Of a stretch of 64,000 bases of DNA, positions 1 to 11,912 are shown piece after piece; position 1 is the stretch's first letter, and every line of letters starts with the position of its first letter. The stretch comes from Calliopum simillimum (Eukaryota; Arthropoda; Insecta; Diptera; Lauxaniidae). The stretch spans positions 85,581,058-85,645,057 of the forward strand of contig OX638372.1 of the NCBI GenBank assembly GCA_951812925.1, read 5' to 3'. The notes beneath the pieces were generated by a model that was given only the letters and a program-made list of their open reading frames with translations, did no database searches and had not been told where the DNA came from. Both the position numbers and the translations under genes were made by a program.

Positions 1-1145
1 ATTTACTCCATTTTTTATTTATATTGGAAAAAAAAAACGGACAGGAATTCGAATCACCTCAAATACCATGTGGTTCTAATTTGTGAGCGTCTACTTTACT
101 TAATTTTTTTCCAATTTCCTCGAGGTATTTCATATTTGTTTTTGCACGTGAAAGCTGCATTGAAAAAACGGAATAAATCCTACTCAATTTGGAAAAGGAA
201 CCCTACCGCTGTTGATTGGGAAGCACACAGAGTTCCCAGAAATGAAGCGACCACTGCTGCCAGGGTTTCGAAAACAGATTTTATGCATCAAAATTAAACA
301 CATCACTGCAATCTATGCAGCTTTGGAGAAATATAAAAACTATAGGCATTGGTAAGAAGAGCAATTCAGCTTGTGATATTGAACCTGACGTTCTCAATGA
401 ACACTTTACTGTCGATTCTTCTTCTGAGTTACAAACTCTAGATGAAGAATTTGGTGATGGAAATTTTTTGAATCCTTTTGAATTTGCTGGTGTTATCGAG
501 TCTGATCATCAGTCTCTGATGTGGAGAGAAGCATTAGAGGAATAAAATCAAATGCCACTTGTGAGGATGGTGTTTCCGTTAAGTTCTTAAAACTTGTGTT
601 GCCCTATGTTCTTAGTCCACTTACACACATCATCAATCTCAGTTTAACGAGCTCAATATTTCCAAGCCAGTGGAAGAAGGCAACAATAATTCCTGTTGCG
701 AAAAAGTCAACAGCTTGTTAACCTAATGACTTTAGGCCCATAAATATATTGTCATCCATCTCTAAAGTCTGCGAGTCTTTGATGGCTAATCAAATACTCA
801 TGCGTTTAAACAGGCACAATCTTGTATCACCGTTGCAATCTGGTTTTCGTTCATGGCATAGCTGTTCTACTGCAGTTGTTAAGATTATTGATTGCTTTGT
901 CTTTTAGACTTTTCTAAGGCTTTTGACAGTGTAGACCATGGGTTATTATGCCAAAAATTAAATAGCCGCTTTGGATTTTCTAATGTCCTTATCAAAAGCT
1001 GCCTTGTTGGTAGAACCCAGAGAATAAAAATTGGTAATAAATACTCAAAGTACTTATTTATTAATTGTGGAGTACCACAGGGTTCAGTGTTAGGTCCTCT
1101 TTTATTTACCCTATTCGTCAATGATATTTTTTCTATGTGTCATAG
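1..1145 (+). mobile_element. LINE A, segment 1 (ORF2 remnant)
   Basis: Remnant of a Jockey/CR1-like non-LTR retrotransposon. It runs in from the left edge, so its 5' end is not visible. Translated pieces in shifting frames give the linker before reverse transcriptase (about 150-545), the RT N-terminal block with SQWKKATIIPV and the FRPI region (about 545-890), then DFSKAFDSVDH and the RT signature CGVPQGSVLGPLLF (892-1130). Several stops and frameshifts show that it is dead. It breaks off just before the catalytic YADD block because a foldback element is inserted there; reading resumes at 2171. Clade assignment is from motif style only. Confidence 0.85.
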
Positions 1146-2170
1146 TAGGCATGCGCTTATTTTACGATTTTCGTTGATGCCGCCCCCTGAAATCCTTCTA
1201 ATGGTCATAAAAACAAATACTATGAAGTTTCACGGCGATCGGATAACGACAACTCGGCCCTCAAGAGAGGTCAAGGTCAAGCTGAGGTTTCAGGCAAAAA
1301 ATAATTAAATTTTTTTTTAACTTTATTAAATTAGTCAAAGCATAATTTTATCTTATAGCAAATTGAAATACCTTTCTAACAAGCTATAATTTTTAATATC
1401 GGGTAATTAATACGAATTCGATGAATTTTTCTTTTATCGACATTAGTAAAATTGGCGCAAAATACCATATGTACGGAAGAAACAATTATAACATCAGAAA
1501 TAACGGTAATACTTGGGCAAAGTGGCTCCAGTCATATTTCAGTCCCAAAAAGACAAGAAAGTCCCGAATTTAAGAAAGAAATCGACGAGCAAATAAAAAT
1601 TGATAACATAATGAGAAATAACACAGAAGAACTGGTAAAAAACTTCTATTATCGACAACTTTTAAAAAAACCAGAGAAAGAACAAATTGAAGTCATTACA
1701 AACATTGCAATGGAAAAAAATAAGGAGAAAGAACTCAAAAAAAAAACACTCATAAAATTGGCGAAGAGTAGCATCACATCTTAAAAATTTGTTAATAAAT
1801 AATCGCAACATTGCCGCAAAATACCATATGTAGTAGTATGGCATTTTGCGACAATTTTGCTAATGTCGATAAAAGAAAAAATTCATAGAATTCGTATTTA
1901 TTACCCGATTTTAAACAGTTATACCTTGTTGGAAAGGTATTTTAATTTGCTATTAGATAAAATTATGCTCTGACTTATTTAATTAAGTTAAAAAAAAATT
2001 TCATTATTTTTTGTCTGAAAGCTCAACTTGACCTTGATCTCTCTTGAGGGCCGGGTTATCGTTATCCGATCGCCGTGAAACTTCATAGTATTTGTTTATA
2101 TGATCATTAGAAGGATTTCAGGGGGTGGCGTCAACGAAAATCAGAAAATCGTAAAATACGCGCATGCCTA
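1146..2170. mobile_element. Foldback/TIR element, about 330-bp inverted arms, inside LINE A
   Basis: The ends are inverted copies beginning TAGGCATGCGC. The arms at 1146-1475 and about 1838-2170 match closely, for example the block with TCACGGCGATCGGATAACG. Both flanks are LINE A sequence: Met-Cys-His-Ser lies before it and the YADE catalytic block directly after. No transposase is visible, so it is non-autonomous. The target duplication is imperfect. A nearly identical stretch of one arm recurs at 61730-61845. Confidence 0.85.
1452..1784 (+). CDS. Hypothetical 110-aa lysine/glutamate-rich ORF inside the foldback
   Basis: Unrecognised. The ORF starts at an ATG within the foldback arm and continues through unique central sequence. 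From residue ~35 it is charged and helical, with FKKEIDEQIKID and a K/E-rich tail, like the C-terminal tails of Myb/SANT-like or MADF-type proteins. A stop is followed by AATAAA within 25 bp. The unique part (about 1474-1809) is bracketed by a 23-bp direct repeat (1451-1473 and 1810-1832, one mismatch) containing CGCAAAATACCATATGTA. It may be an inserted gene 3' end rather than an element gene. Expression is not supported. Confidence 0.35.
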   Translation: MAQNTICTEETIITSEITVILGQSGSSHISVPKRQESPEFKKEIDEQIKIDNIMRNNTEELVKNFYYRQLLKKPEKEQIEVITNIAMEKNKEKELKKKTLIKLAKSSITS

Positions 2171-2440
2171 GTCACTCTGCACGTATATGCGGATGAACTC
2201 CAACTCTACCTATCAAGAACCTTTGATCTGATTGAAGATTTGTGCCTTAGGGTGAATGAGGATCTAGACAGAATAAGCAAATGGAGCATTCAAAATGGAC
2301 TTAGTATAAATATATTAAAATCGTATGTGTTGCCCATTTCGAGAGAACGCTATCCTTCTGAAGACTTGCCATTAATCTTTCTAAAACTGAGCTAAAATTT
2401 GTAGACAATGTTAAGAACCTAGGATTTCAAATAAATTCTT
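2171..2440 (+). mobile_element. LINE A, segment 2 (RT catalytic block)
   Basis: LINE A resumes directly after the foldback with HVYADELQLYL (the RT active-site block, normally YADD, here YADE), then NEDLDRISKWS and NVKNLGFQINSS. The Asp-to-Glu change and nearby stops mark it as inactive. It ends where the opposite-strand LINE B is inserted. Confidence 0.8.
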
Positions 2441-3837
2441 CCTTATTTATTTTTATTTATTTGTTTATAATAAAACAAGATCCTTAAGCTACAAGACACA
2501 TCAGCATCTTACATTTTATAAGCCTAGGTCACAATAATTAGATGTTCATATTACAAATTAAAATAAAACTAGTAAATTTTAAAGTTAAAATAATAAAAAT
2601 AAATTATCCTAAGCCGTTTGTCAAGGGAAACATAGGGAAAGTGACGATAAAAGCCTGTTGGACGAACAAGCAAAAAGAATAGTAATAATGTTTAAATTAT
2701 TGCAAGCTGCCGAAATACAGCATGACATTAGATCTAAATTGCACTGTGTTACGTAAACTAAGTAAAAGAGATGGCAAAGCATTCCAGAGACGAATCGCGT
2801 AGATGTAAAACTGCCGGTCAGAATTTAAAGTTTTGTGCTGTATTAAACAATTTTATTCAAACGAGCAAATCGTAGAAACTTAAGACGCGATAAAATAATT
2901 TTGTGCAGCATTAGTAAGGTTTTCATTTTCAAAAAGGTTTCAAAAGTGATACCGAAGATTTTTATAGAGTACACTGAGATGTGCTCGTAGCGCTTTATCC
3001 CATATACATACCTAGCTATGTTATTGAAAACTACATTTAGTTTATGTTTGCAAATACTATCACAGTTTGCGAATAATTCACATCAATATGTCAACGTTGG
3101 GATAAGGTAACTTTTGGCTAGTGTTAGCCGTATTTTAAGCGGCTAGAAATATTGTGTAGTCCACAGAGCTCGTAACACACGTACACTTTCCCAGTTGCTT
3201 TAGAAATGTGGTCGTTCCAAGTCAAAAAACCATTGAAAGTTATACCAAGATTCTTAGCTGTTTTGACAATTTCAAGTTCATAGCTGTTCAAAAGTATTTT
3301 GGGTTGAGCTTTTTGGTCGAATGGTTTTTTGTAAATCCACAGGCATTTCGATTTGCTGGGGTTTATTTAGGCAGAGGTCGTTGGCTTCTGCCCAGGCTTG
3401 AATGCGCTCTAGGTCTTCATTTACATTAAGAGCACATAAGCTGATTGAACTTATATTGCTAGTTGCATAAACTTGAACATCGTCCGCGTATATGTGGATT
3501 TGACAATTTTTTATGACACTTGGAAGATCATTAATATACATTATGAAAATCAGAGGTCCTGGCAATGAACCTTGAGGAACACCTCTTTGTACTTTAAGTA
3601 GTTGAGTGGTTAAACCATTGGCACTTACAGCTTGAAATCTGTCTAACAAATATGATTTTATTAACTCAATTGCACTTTCCGAAAAACAAAAATAGTGTGC
3701 TAATTTTAAGAAAAGCATATTATGATTAATTGAATCAAATGCTTTTGAATGATTCAAAAGTGCTAAAATACATGCTTGGTTTGAATCCAATGCGGATCTT
3801 AGGTCTTCTGAGACATCTTGAACTGTGTAGACCACAT
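2441..3837 (-). mobile_element. LINE B, 5'-truncated non-LTR retrotransposon
   Basis: On the minus strand an open stretch of 185 codons (3835-3278) carries [20 protein letters not shown] and the catalytic IYADDVQVY of reverse transcriptase. Downstream, in broken frames, are KNLGI..FNGFLTWNDHI and the post-RT region with ARYVYGIKRY. The 3' end lies near 2441, at a TTTATTTATTTTTATTTATT tract on the plus strand. It interrupts LINE A between INSS and NYVVSKIY with loss of a few target codons. The 5' half, including the endonuclease, is missing. Confidence 0.85.
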
Positions 3838-4510
3838 AAACTATGTTGTGAGTAAAATCTATTGCACCCTAAGAAACCTTAGAATTTCGTCTGCTTTTGT
3901 ACCCACTGAAACAAAAAAACGACTTGTTGCGTTCACTTCATAAGATTCAAGTTGCCTACAATAATGCTGCCCGTTATGTATACGGTGTTAGTAGGTTTGA
4001 CCATATCTCAACTTTGAGTTTTGGGATACTTGACTGTAGTCTAAAGAATTACTTAAATATAAGAAATTGCGTATTCTTGCACAATATTATTCATACGAAA
4101 AAGCCGGCTTATTTGTATGATAAATTACTTTTCTGTCAATCAACCCAAAATTTGAATTTAATCATACCAACATTTAAGTATTTGAACTCATCCCAACTAT
4201 TTTTTATTAACGCTATTCATATATGGAATTCTCTACCTAGAGACATAAAACGAGTTTCAAACAGGAAAAACTTTTAAGATTTGTTATTTTGATATTTTTC
4301 TTAAAATCTCATTTGGGCTAGTAATTATTTTTTATTAATTGCTTGTTTTATTATAGTCTTTGTAATCATATTTAGTGTTTTTTACTATATATATTTATTA
4401 TATCAAATATTTATAAATCATATTTTCGATTTAACATCATTGTATACTTAATTGTTGTACTTAAAAGAAACATTTCATATGTACTAATTATCTTGTCAAA
4501 TAAAATTAAA
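3838..4510 (+). mobile_element. LINE A, segment 3 (C-terminal region and 3' end)
   Basis: LINE A continues with VVSKIY..LRNLR, then a frameshift into a 126-codon open stretch (3897-4277) with HKIQVAYNNAARYVYG and HIWNSLPRDIKR, the usual C-terminus of Jockey-like ORF2. About 40 residues between these blocks are missing, which points to an internal deletion. An AATAAA lies near 4498. The exact 3' end is not clear. Confidence 0.8.
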
Positions 4511-5844
4511 ACAAATTTAAGTTCATAAATAGGAGGTTCCGTAGACCCGGCTATTAAAACGAAGATGGGAGAAAAAATTTGTGTTATTTGCATCTGTTTC
4601 TGTTATTATTTTGTGATTCATAACACGTGACAATGTACGACCTTAAAAACAACCCCTTTTTTTGTGCGCACCACAATTCAACCAACCACCACCATTGGAC
4701 ATTCCTTAACATTACGCTTTAAATTCCATCACAGAATCATTGGCAAGCATAAAAGCTCTTTTGTTGATACTTGAAAGCTGCAAATATTTACAACTTTTTT
4801 GCACACATGCTGTGCAATTGCTTAGCAAGGATTTCAACCCTTTGCTTCCTTACGAATTTTTAAATTAAATATGGCCGACCGGATATTTCGACTTTCGCAA
4901 TTGAAGACCTAACTCTTATTAGAATTTTCGAAGTTGTAGGAATGAAATTTTTTATTTTATGCCTTACGAACATTTCTTAGGTTTCATCTTTTAATCTTCA
5001 AAAAACTTTTCATAATTTTAAGCAGTATAATGGCATCTTTGATCCATATGATTTTTTGACATTCGTCAAAATTTTATATCAATGATTGAGTTAATTCCAT
5101 ATCGTTGTTATATAAATACTCGTAGATACTTACATAAATACAACTTTTTCGTTTTTTCATTTCCATACTCATAATTAAAGCAGCCAACTCTACTGATTTT
5201 TTCAGAAGACTCTTGATTTTTAACATTCTACTTAATTCATTCTGGATTTTCGGCCGAGGGCCGATTTTCGGGAAAAATACGACTTTAAAGAATCAATGTT
5301 GGTCCAAAAATGTCCGGGGTCAATGTCGATTGAGGACGATCAATTATGAAATTATGTCTTTACACCTTGTCTTCAGATGTGTACATAATTAAAAATGTTT
5401 TAAATAGATTGAAAATGGAAAGCTGGAAATTTTTATATCAAACTTCTAATATTTGGATAAGAAACTCTTGATTTTCACTCGAAATAGTTTGGCCGCTTTA
5501 CTCATAATTCTTCTTGAATTTAAGCAGAATATTGTCAGATATTATGTGATCAATTACACTGTTGATGTTTTTTGATCATATTCCAACAGACTACTTTATC
5601 CAATTACACCTGTGCTGTCAGTCGAAGATAAAATTTTTTAAAACTTTTAAAAAAGTATTAAAAACTGATGAATATTTACTTTATGGCTTGGTCTGATGGC
5701 GAAAACTTATCCGAAGTCCGTTTACTATTGGCGTTGGGATTCGCGTTAATGTGCTGTTTATGTTCGCTCCCTATTCACTGACGTTTTTGTTTTATCATTA
5801 GCAGACAATTGTAAGGTCCTTACTTAGCGCTCCAATTAAAAGTT
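4511..5844. other. Anonymous AT-rich sequence
   Basis: No ORF with coding character, no RNA gene and no clear repeat boundary seen. Confidence 0.5.
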
Positions 5845-6665
5845 GTTTTTTTTTTAATGAATAAAGGAGCGAGGCCTACACGAAGGCAAAAAGTAGTTCG
5901 TATTACTTTATTTCTAGTAAATTTTACTAAAACAGTGACAACTACCCAATAAGATAAATTTTACCGTACTGTTTCAGTAAATTAAGAATTTTTGAATAAC
6001 CTTACAGTACAGTAATTTTTTTGAAAATATTTAAATGATATTTACCTTACAGTAAATTCTAACCAAAAAAAAAATACGATGACCGTAGTAGGATTCGAAC
6101 CGGGGTCCGTGTGATAGAAACATATTATTTTTACTTACAATTACAAACTTGTTAGAAGTTTTCACAACTGACCTAAATGATCAGGAGGTATATTAAACAA
6201 ATGTCTGTCCAAACATAGATATTTTTACTAGAATTATAAATATAAAGTAAAAATGATTATATATTTTTTGGCGGATTTTAAAGGAAAATCGAGGTAACTT
6301 AGAGTAAATATTACTTTATTTTTTCACTTTATTTTATTTCTAAAAATTAATTTACGGAACTTTCTGCAGTTCATACGTATGTTTATTATTGGTTGAAATT
6401 AAGTGTTGATTACTTTAATTTTTTTACTATTCGAGTGGTCTAAAAATTATGACACTCCATTTTTCAAAAATTCAAAAGAACTTTTCATTTGATTTAAAAG
6501 AATAAGCATTACAATCAAAAGCATTTTATTTTGTTTTGAAGGAAATAGTACCATTAATTCAAAACTTGTATGGACTTTGTGATTCAACGGGCAAGAGAAT
6601 TCAGTTTGTATGCTTTTTCGTTGGACTCGAGTGGAATATAAATTATGACACTAATTTTTCTCCTT
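5845..6665. repeat. Dispersed repeat, copy 1
   Basis: Two sub-blocks recur later in the window. The block at about 5990-6080 (TAATTTTTTTGAAAA then TATTTACCTTACAGTAAA) matches 9335-9400. The block at about 6370-6460 (GTTCATACGTA, then TAGTGTTGATTACTTTAATT-like sequence and ACTCGAGTGG) matches 10440-10530, with a weak further echo at 6610-6660. The blocks keep the same order and orientation in both copies, so this is one family. The ends are not defined. Confidence 0.6.
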
Positions 6666-9129
6666 GTATTTCATCTTTAATACAAAAATGAACTTTGACC
6701 TATGATTGCGTGCCTGTAGAGGCCGACTTCATCTTCCAAACAAAAGTGAACTTTTACCAATGATTAAACTCTCGACGTAAATGTTCTTTAATTTCAAAAC
6801 TTACTCTTTTTTCTAGGAACTAAATTTAATACCACAACTCCGATTCCTATTGCTTAATACATGGTAGTGTACGGAAAAGTCGATGCTTCATTTTATAGAG
6901 AAGAATTTAAACTCTCGCGAACAAAAGTCGGCACACTACTGATCTTGAGAAATTCACGTTTAGTACTTGCCAGTATACACTTGATACGGCCACCTGTAAA
7001 CATTATTTCAATCATATTTTTATAGGATGTTTTGCTAGATTTATAGTTTTTTAAACAAATTTTTTTGCTTAAGAAAAAATGGGCGTTTAAATCACATTTC
7101 AGAAAAATAAAGCGTTAGCTTTAGACTACCCATTAAAAATTAAATTCTTTTATGCTTGAAAAAGTCCTTGCAAATTGTTAAATACCCACCTATTGTGGAA
7201 GTGCTAAAAAAAAATACACCAAAAATGCATAATTCATATCTTAATAAAGATTATTGTTCATTAAGAGTGTAAAATGCAAATGAATTGCATAATTCCCAAT
7301 AGTCCATAGAAACAGCAATACCAATTATGTATGGAGTGTATTCTTTTGAAGTCTTTGCACAAAATTGCAGCGTGGCAGACCCCTAAGCAAAATCACACCT
7401 ACCCATGTGATTAAAAAAACGCAGTTCCTTTTATGTATTGCATTTGACATTCATTTAGCATTTTTTCAATTTTCTTAATTTTCATATTTACAAATTATTC
7501 AAGAAACAAAGTGAATACAGCAGGATGTCCTGTATGCAGGATGCCACTTTTCACACGTGATTTCTATCTGCATTCAAAAATTTCTTTCATATGGAAAAAA
7601 CACTTTTTTTTTTCTCGGCGCTATTGAAGAAATGCAAAAAGGAGTGTCGTCCTTTGATCAAAATGCTGTAAAAATCATTCAAGCAGAAAAATTTATTGTT
7701 GTTGTTGTTGTATTTAAAGAGCATTTTTTATCCCAACCCACACAAGTTATTTTTTTGTTGTTCTTCCTTTAAGTGCGCCAAGGATTTAATTTGGATATTG
7801 GCGGTTTTTTGTTGTGGTATCGCTGTGGCATGCAATTTTTCGAGGACATGCGTTACGATTTTCTTTTTTTTTTTATATTCTCTTCAAAAGTTTTTGTTTT
7901 TATTTTGCAAATTTTATGCAAAAAAGGTGGAATTTTAAATATCCCTTAATGCACTTTTATTTTTGCATATAAAAGGATTTTATGCGCCAAGTGTTGGATT
8001 TCTTGCGCTCACTAAATTTCCAGTGAAATCACAGCAATTAAAACGTAATTGTTTATAAGGATATGGAAAAATGTGGGGGATATTTTAATTTTGTGAAAAT
8101 TTGCGCAAGGACGCTGCTGTGCAGAACTCATTTGCATAATTTTTAATATTTCATTTTGCGTCGTTTAAAATTCATGCCCGGTGCACTTTCGTAGAGTCCT
8201 TTTAGGCGCGCTAACCGCGTGCGTGCAGCAAAGGTGAGTCCTGATTAAGAGTCGCATTTTTATTTTTTATTATTCCTATTTATTTGAATTGCTAAATTTA
8301 CATTAAAATATGTTGATTACATTGGGATTTGACTAATGTAAATGTGCCTTGAATTTACTCATTCTTTGCGTTCATACTAAAATGTTATGAGGTACTGTGC
8401 TTAGTAAGTGGGTAATGCCGAAGATGTTAACAGTGGCATACAACAAAATCTGGACGGTAAGTGTATCTGTTATATTATGTAATTTCATTACATTATTACA
8501 TTTTTTTTTCCATAGAATAGCAATATCCGCTTATATTTAGGTAAAAGAATGCAAAATCTAAGTATTCTATTTTAGAAACTAGGCTTGAAGAATGGTGAAA
8601 TTTTCCGTTGAATAATTTTGTGGAATTTGTTCTCTTACCCATTATAGCCCAGTTTTTGAAAAAAAAAAAAAAACAAAGTGGCCGAAAAGACCCATAAAAT
8701 TGGATATGGTATAACGGGCTAAGATGTTGTAAAAAATTCTTCCTTGCATAATTTTATGATTACCTTGGGACAATGTATTGTAGTTTCGGAGTTTTACACT
8801 AAAGTGAAATTTCGAAATTAAATTTTTTGTGTATAATTAAGTTAAAAATAAATAAAATAATGTATGGTTAATTTGAAGTTCAAGATAATATTTTTTATAC
8901 ACACACGGAGAGAAAAAAATGTTCTAAAGTTAAGCCCAAATCGTTCTTAAATGAAATATTCAGAATTCAGCTCAATATGGCATAAAACCATCCTAAAATA
9001 TTCTAAACTTGTTCGCACTTCGAGCTCAAATTTAGCCATGATATAAATTTTGAAAATTAACGCCAATTTTGCTCAATGCATGCCATCTTGTACTTACTTA
9101 TCAATAATAAATATTCCCATTCCCGATGT
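6666..9129. other. Anonymous AT-rich sequence
   Basis: No recognisable protein. The short ORFs here are low complexity (poly-Phe/Leu from T tracts). A TATAAAAGG string at about 7968 and a GTGAGT donor-like site at about 8231 lie 260 bp apart and could be a non-coding first exon, but nothing else supports that. Confidence 0.4.
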
Positions 9130-9310
9130 GCCCGTCACAACTTTTTTTTTTTTGGGAAATTCCACAAACTTCACATACATCAAAAAAAAGGACATCCCCA
9201 TAAAATCTATACTATTGGACCGATTTTGATTTCCAATACATCACAACGCAGCACAAGTGGAGCACACCCCGGCACAACTTTTTTTTCGGGAAATTCCATA
9301 AAAGCTGGGC
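9130..9310. repeat. Short degenerate direct repeat
   Basis: CACAAC followed by a T run and GGGAAATTCCA occurs near 9136 and again near 9272, each preceded by CCCG-type sequence. It is a local duplication of about 130 bp with strong divergence. Confidence 0.45.
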
Positions 9311-9334
9311 TAACTTTACGCACATATGCTTGCT

Positions 9335-10535
9335 AGTAATTTTTTTGAAAAAATTGACGTGCTATTTACCTTACTGTAAAGTTCAAACAAAAAAAAAAAA
9401 ACAAAATAAAATAAAAAATTAACTGACCGCATTAAAACCTTAACATCTTTTGGAAATTTCATTCGATTTTGCTCAACATAGGCTTAAAATGTTTGCTATT
9501 ATATGCGCCATTTAATAAAATTACTAAAAAACAAGTATTAAAAAAAATCATGTGCCAAAAACCAAATGTTTCATTTGAAGTAGATGTGAAAAATTTCAAA
9601 AATGTGTGAAATTTCAAACTTTTTCCTGCTATAACTCAGTCAATTTTGACGAAGCATAATCATTGGTATACTTGTTAAAAGTGCCATTAATCACTCTTTG
9701 CAATCGTGGAAATATAAAATTGATCGGACTTGGCGTCATAGAAATATATTGATGTATATGGAGCTATAATCTCGAAAATATAAATTATCGAATGACTCGG
9801 GAACGACCCCAAGGAAAAAAAAATAAATGCGTTTTTCGTGTTCAGCGACCTCAAATTAGTTTAGAAAAAATGGTTGGCAAATTGTTACAAATATTTTTAA
9901 TTTTGAGATGTATTAACTTTTTATAGTTATTGCTTAAATAATAAACAAATCAAAAAGACAAAAAAATTTTTGGTAAACTTTACCTTTTATAGTATAAAAA
10001 ACAATATCCCACACCGACCGTATAAATACATTCAATGTAACAAGACTTCTAGGCTAAAACCCCCTGTAAAGATTTTTTCCCATTTTCGGTGCTTAAAATG
10101 GGTATGTACGCAGTTTTCCGGGCGCCATTTTGAGTTTTTTCATTTTCCAACATCATATTTGGATTCAGCAATCTAGAGAATCCCGTGAATAGTATAACTT
10201 TCCATTTTTAAGCATTTTAGAACAGTTTTATTGAATTTATCCGATTTTGAAGGTTCACGGGGGACTAAAGAAATTTTGGGGAAAGGCCGGAAAAAACTAA
10301 TGTGTTGGTTTTGTTTTAAATTTTATTACGAACAAAATGAGCCCTGTCGGACCAAAATCGGTGCATGTTCAACAAAATTAGAAATGAATACCTAATTTGC
10401 CTGCACTATTGGAAATATTACTTTACAGACCCATCAAATAGTTCATACGTAAGGTAATTTATGTTTGAAATTTAGTGTTGATTACTTTAATTTTTTGACT
10501 ACTCGAGTGGAGTAAAAATTATGATGCGTATTTTT
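9335..10535. repeat. Dispersed repeat, copy 2
   Basis: This carries the same two sub-blocks as 5845-6665, at 9335-9400 and 10440-10530, but about 1.1 kb apart instead of about 0.4 kb. It therefore contains extra sequence, or copy 1 carries a deletion. No coding content. Confidence 0.55.
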
Positions 10536-10582
10536 CTTCATTCTCTGAATGCCACGGGAAATGTAAATCCCGACGAAGTTAG

Positions 10583-10775
10583 TTGGTTCAACATGTTCAT
10601 GGCTCAACTGTTGGAAGAAGAAAAATGAAACCATCAAGAAAAATAACAAACGAAAGAAAAAGAAAATTATTGCCGCTGGCTGAAGTAGACCAAATCGATA
10701 GTACTCATGAAGACGGCTTAGAATACGTAGCAGGGTGCATCATGCATAAACTGAAAAAATTTGATGTGGTATCGG
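10583..10775 (+). pseudogene. P-element/THAP9-type transposase C-terminal scrap
   Basis: A 66-codon open stretch ends with EDGLEYVAGCIMHKLKKF. The pattern LEYVAGxxxxKLK is characteristic of the C-terminal part of P-element-like and THAP9-like transposases. The N-terminal half is basic (RKMKPSRKITNERKRK). Coding sense is lost at 10776, where the end of another transposon begins. No start or stop of an intact gene is present. Family assignment rests on this one motif. Confidence 0.4.
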
Positions 10776-10890
10776 TACGGTGACCATGCCTGTGTGAGCA
10801 AAATCGGGGACAAAACGATATTTTTGCGAAAAAAATCGGGGACAGTTGTGGGAAAATCGGGGACAAATAAATTTTTGGGAAAACAATGTC
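10776..10890. mobile_element. End fragment of the TACGGTGACCA-type element
   Basis: It begins TACGGTGACCATGCCTGTG and contains three spaced AATCGGGGACA units. It is the reverse complement of the right end of the complete element at 43305-44706, which has TGTCCCCGATT repeats up to TGGTCACCGTA. Only one end is present. It abuts the P-type transposase scrap. Confidence 0.75.
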
Positions 10891-10981
10891 AAAAAGCTCC
10901 TCCAAATCACAAAAGTATACTTCCGTACAAGGTCCCAAACCGTACGTGTCGTTATTTTTGAAGTTTCCAAAAAAGCGTCTT

Positions 10982-11560
10982 GGCTGGGTTGTGAACCACT
11001 CTGGTGGCTCGGTTAGGAACCATCAGTTTTTTGTACTAGATTAGTACAATAACTATCAGATATCGTCAGATATATTAAAATACCGCATTTTTATGTCATT
11101 TTACTCGGTTTGTGTTTCATTTTTTAATTTTTAGCTGTGTTGTAAGCATTGCATATGTGTCTTCTTTTATTTATATAAAAAAAAAAAAAAGATTTCACAC
11201 TTCCATTTATTACGATTTTTTCAGACAAATTGTCGTCATTATAGCTTGTTTGTTCACCTAAGGCCTTCTGAATGAATAAAATTTCAATTAATTATGAAAT
11301 TATGGGTGTTTTACTTAATATTTTCCGTTTTTTATTGGGATTTGCCAGATGGTTTACAACCGAGCCCCTTTTTGGAAGAGCCAAAAACCAAGTAATTAGA
11401 AAATTGGCTATAGAGAGTTGAATTTTTATCAATACGCTAATCCGTCTGCATAAAAAAGTTGCGTTTCATGTTACCTGTCCAACGGTATTTGAAATTATTT
11501 GATATCTCTATTTTGTGAAAAGTTAGAACCCATACACAAAACCCGGTTTGCAACCAAGCC
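10982..11560. repeat. Palindromic element with paired GGCTNGGTTG ends
   Basis: GGCTGGGTTGTGAACC (10982) and GGCTCGGTTAGGAACC (11006) on the plus strand face two inverted copies, GGTTTACAACCGAGCC (11351) and GGTTTGCAACCAAGCC (11545). The arrangement resembles a MITE with duplicated terminal motifs. No target duplication identified. Confidence 0.45.
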
Positions 11561-11912
11561 CTCTCCCCTACATATAAAAAAAAAAAAAAAATTTATTTAA
11601 TTGAATCAAATCGTGAATTTGGAACACAAGTTTCGAAGTGAAAAAAAGCAATCTGCTCAAGAGATAACAGTCGGTCAAAATTTTCTCAAGTTAACCAATT
11701 AAGAATAAAAAATTAAAAAAAAAATATGTTCTAAAATAACTATTAAGCATAGACGAGGAAATAAAATAGTAGGGGTATTCACGATCTGGAGTAACGTCCT
11801 GAGCAACAGTGCACAACTCCAACAACAAAATATACGTAAGTTACTCTGTTACTCTTTTACCCTTTTATTCAAGCTATTTTCTAGTGTAAAATAATCTTAC
11901 ACTTTTGCCTTT
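11561..11912. other. Anonymous AT-rich sequence
   Basis: No coding or repeat structure seen. Confidence 0.4.

Noticed and set aside
7966..8236. TATA box and first exon with GTGAGT donor
   Set aside because: Only a TATAAAAGG string and a donor-like hexamer. No initiator at the right distance, no coding sequence and no matching acceptor exon could be linked.
10705..10970. Overlapping Cys/Phe-rich minus-strand ORFs
   Set aside because: They are antisense readings of the AATCGGGGACA subterminal repeats of a transposon end.
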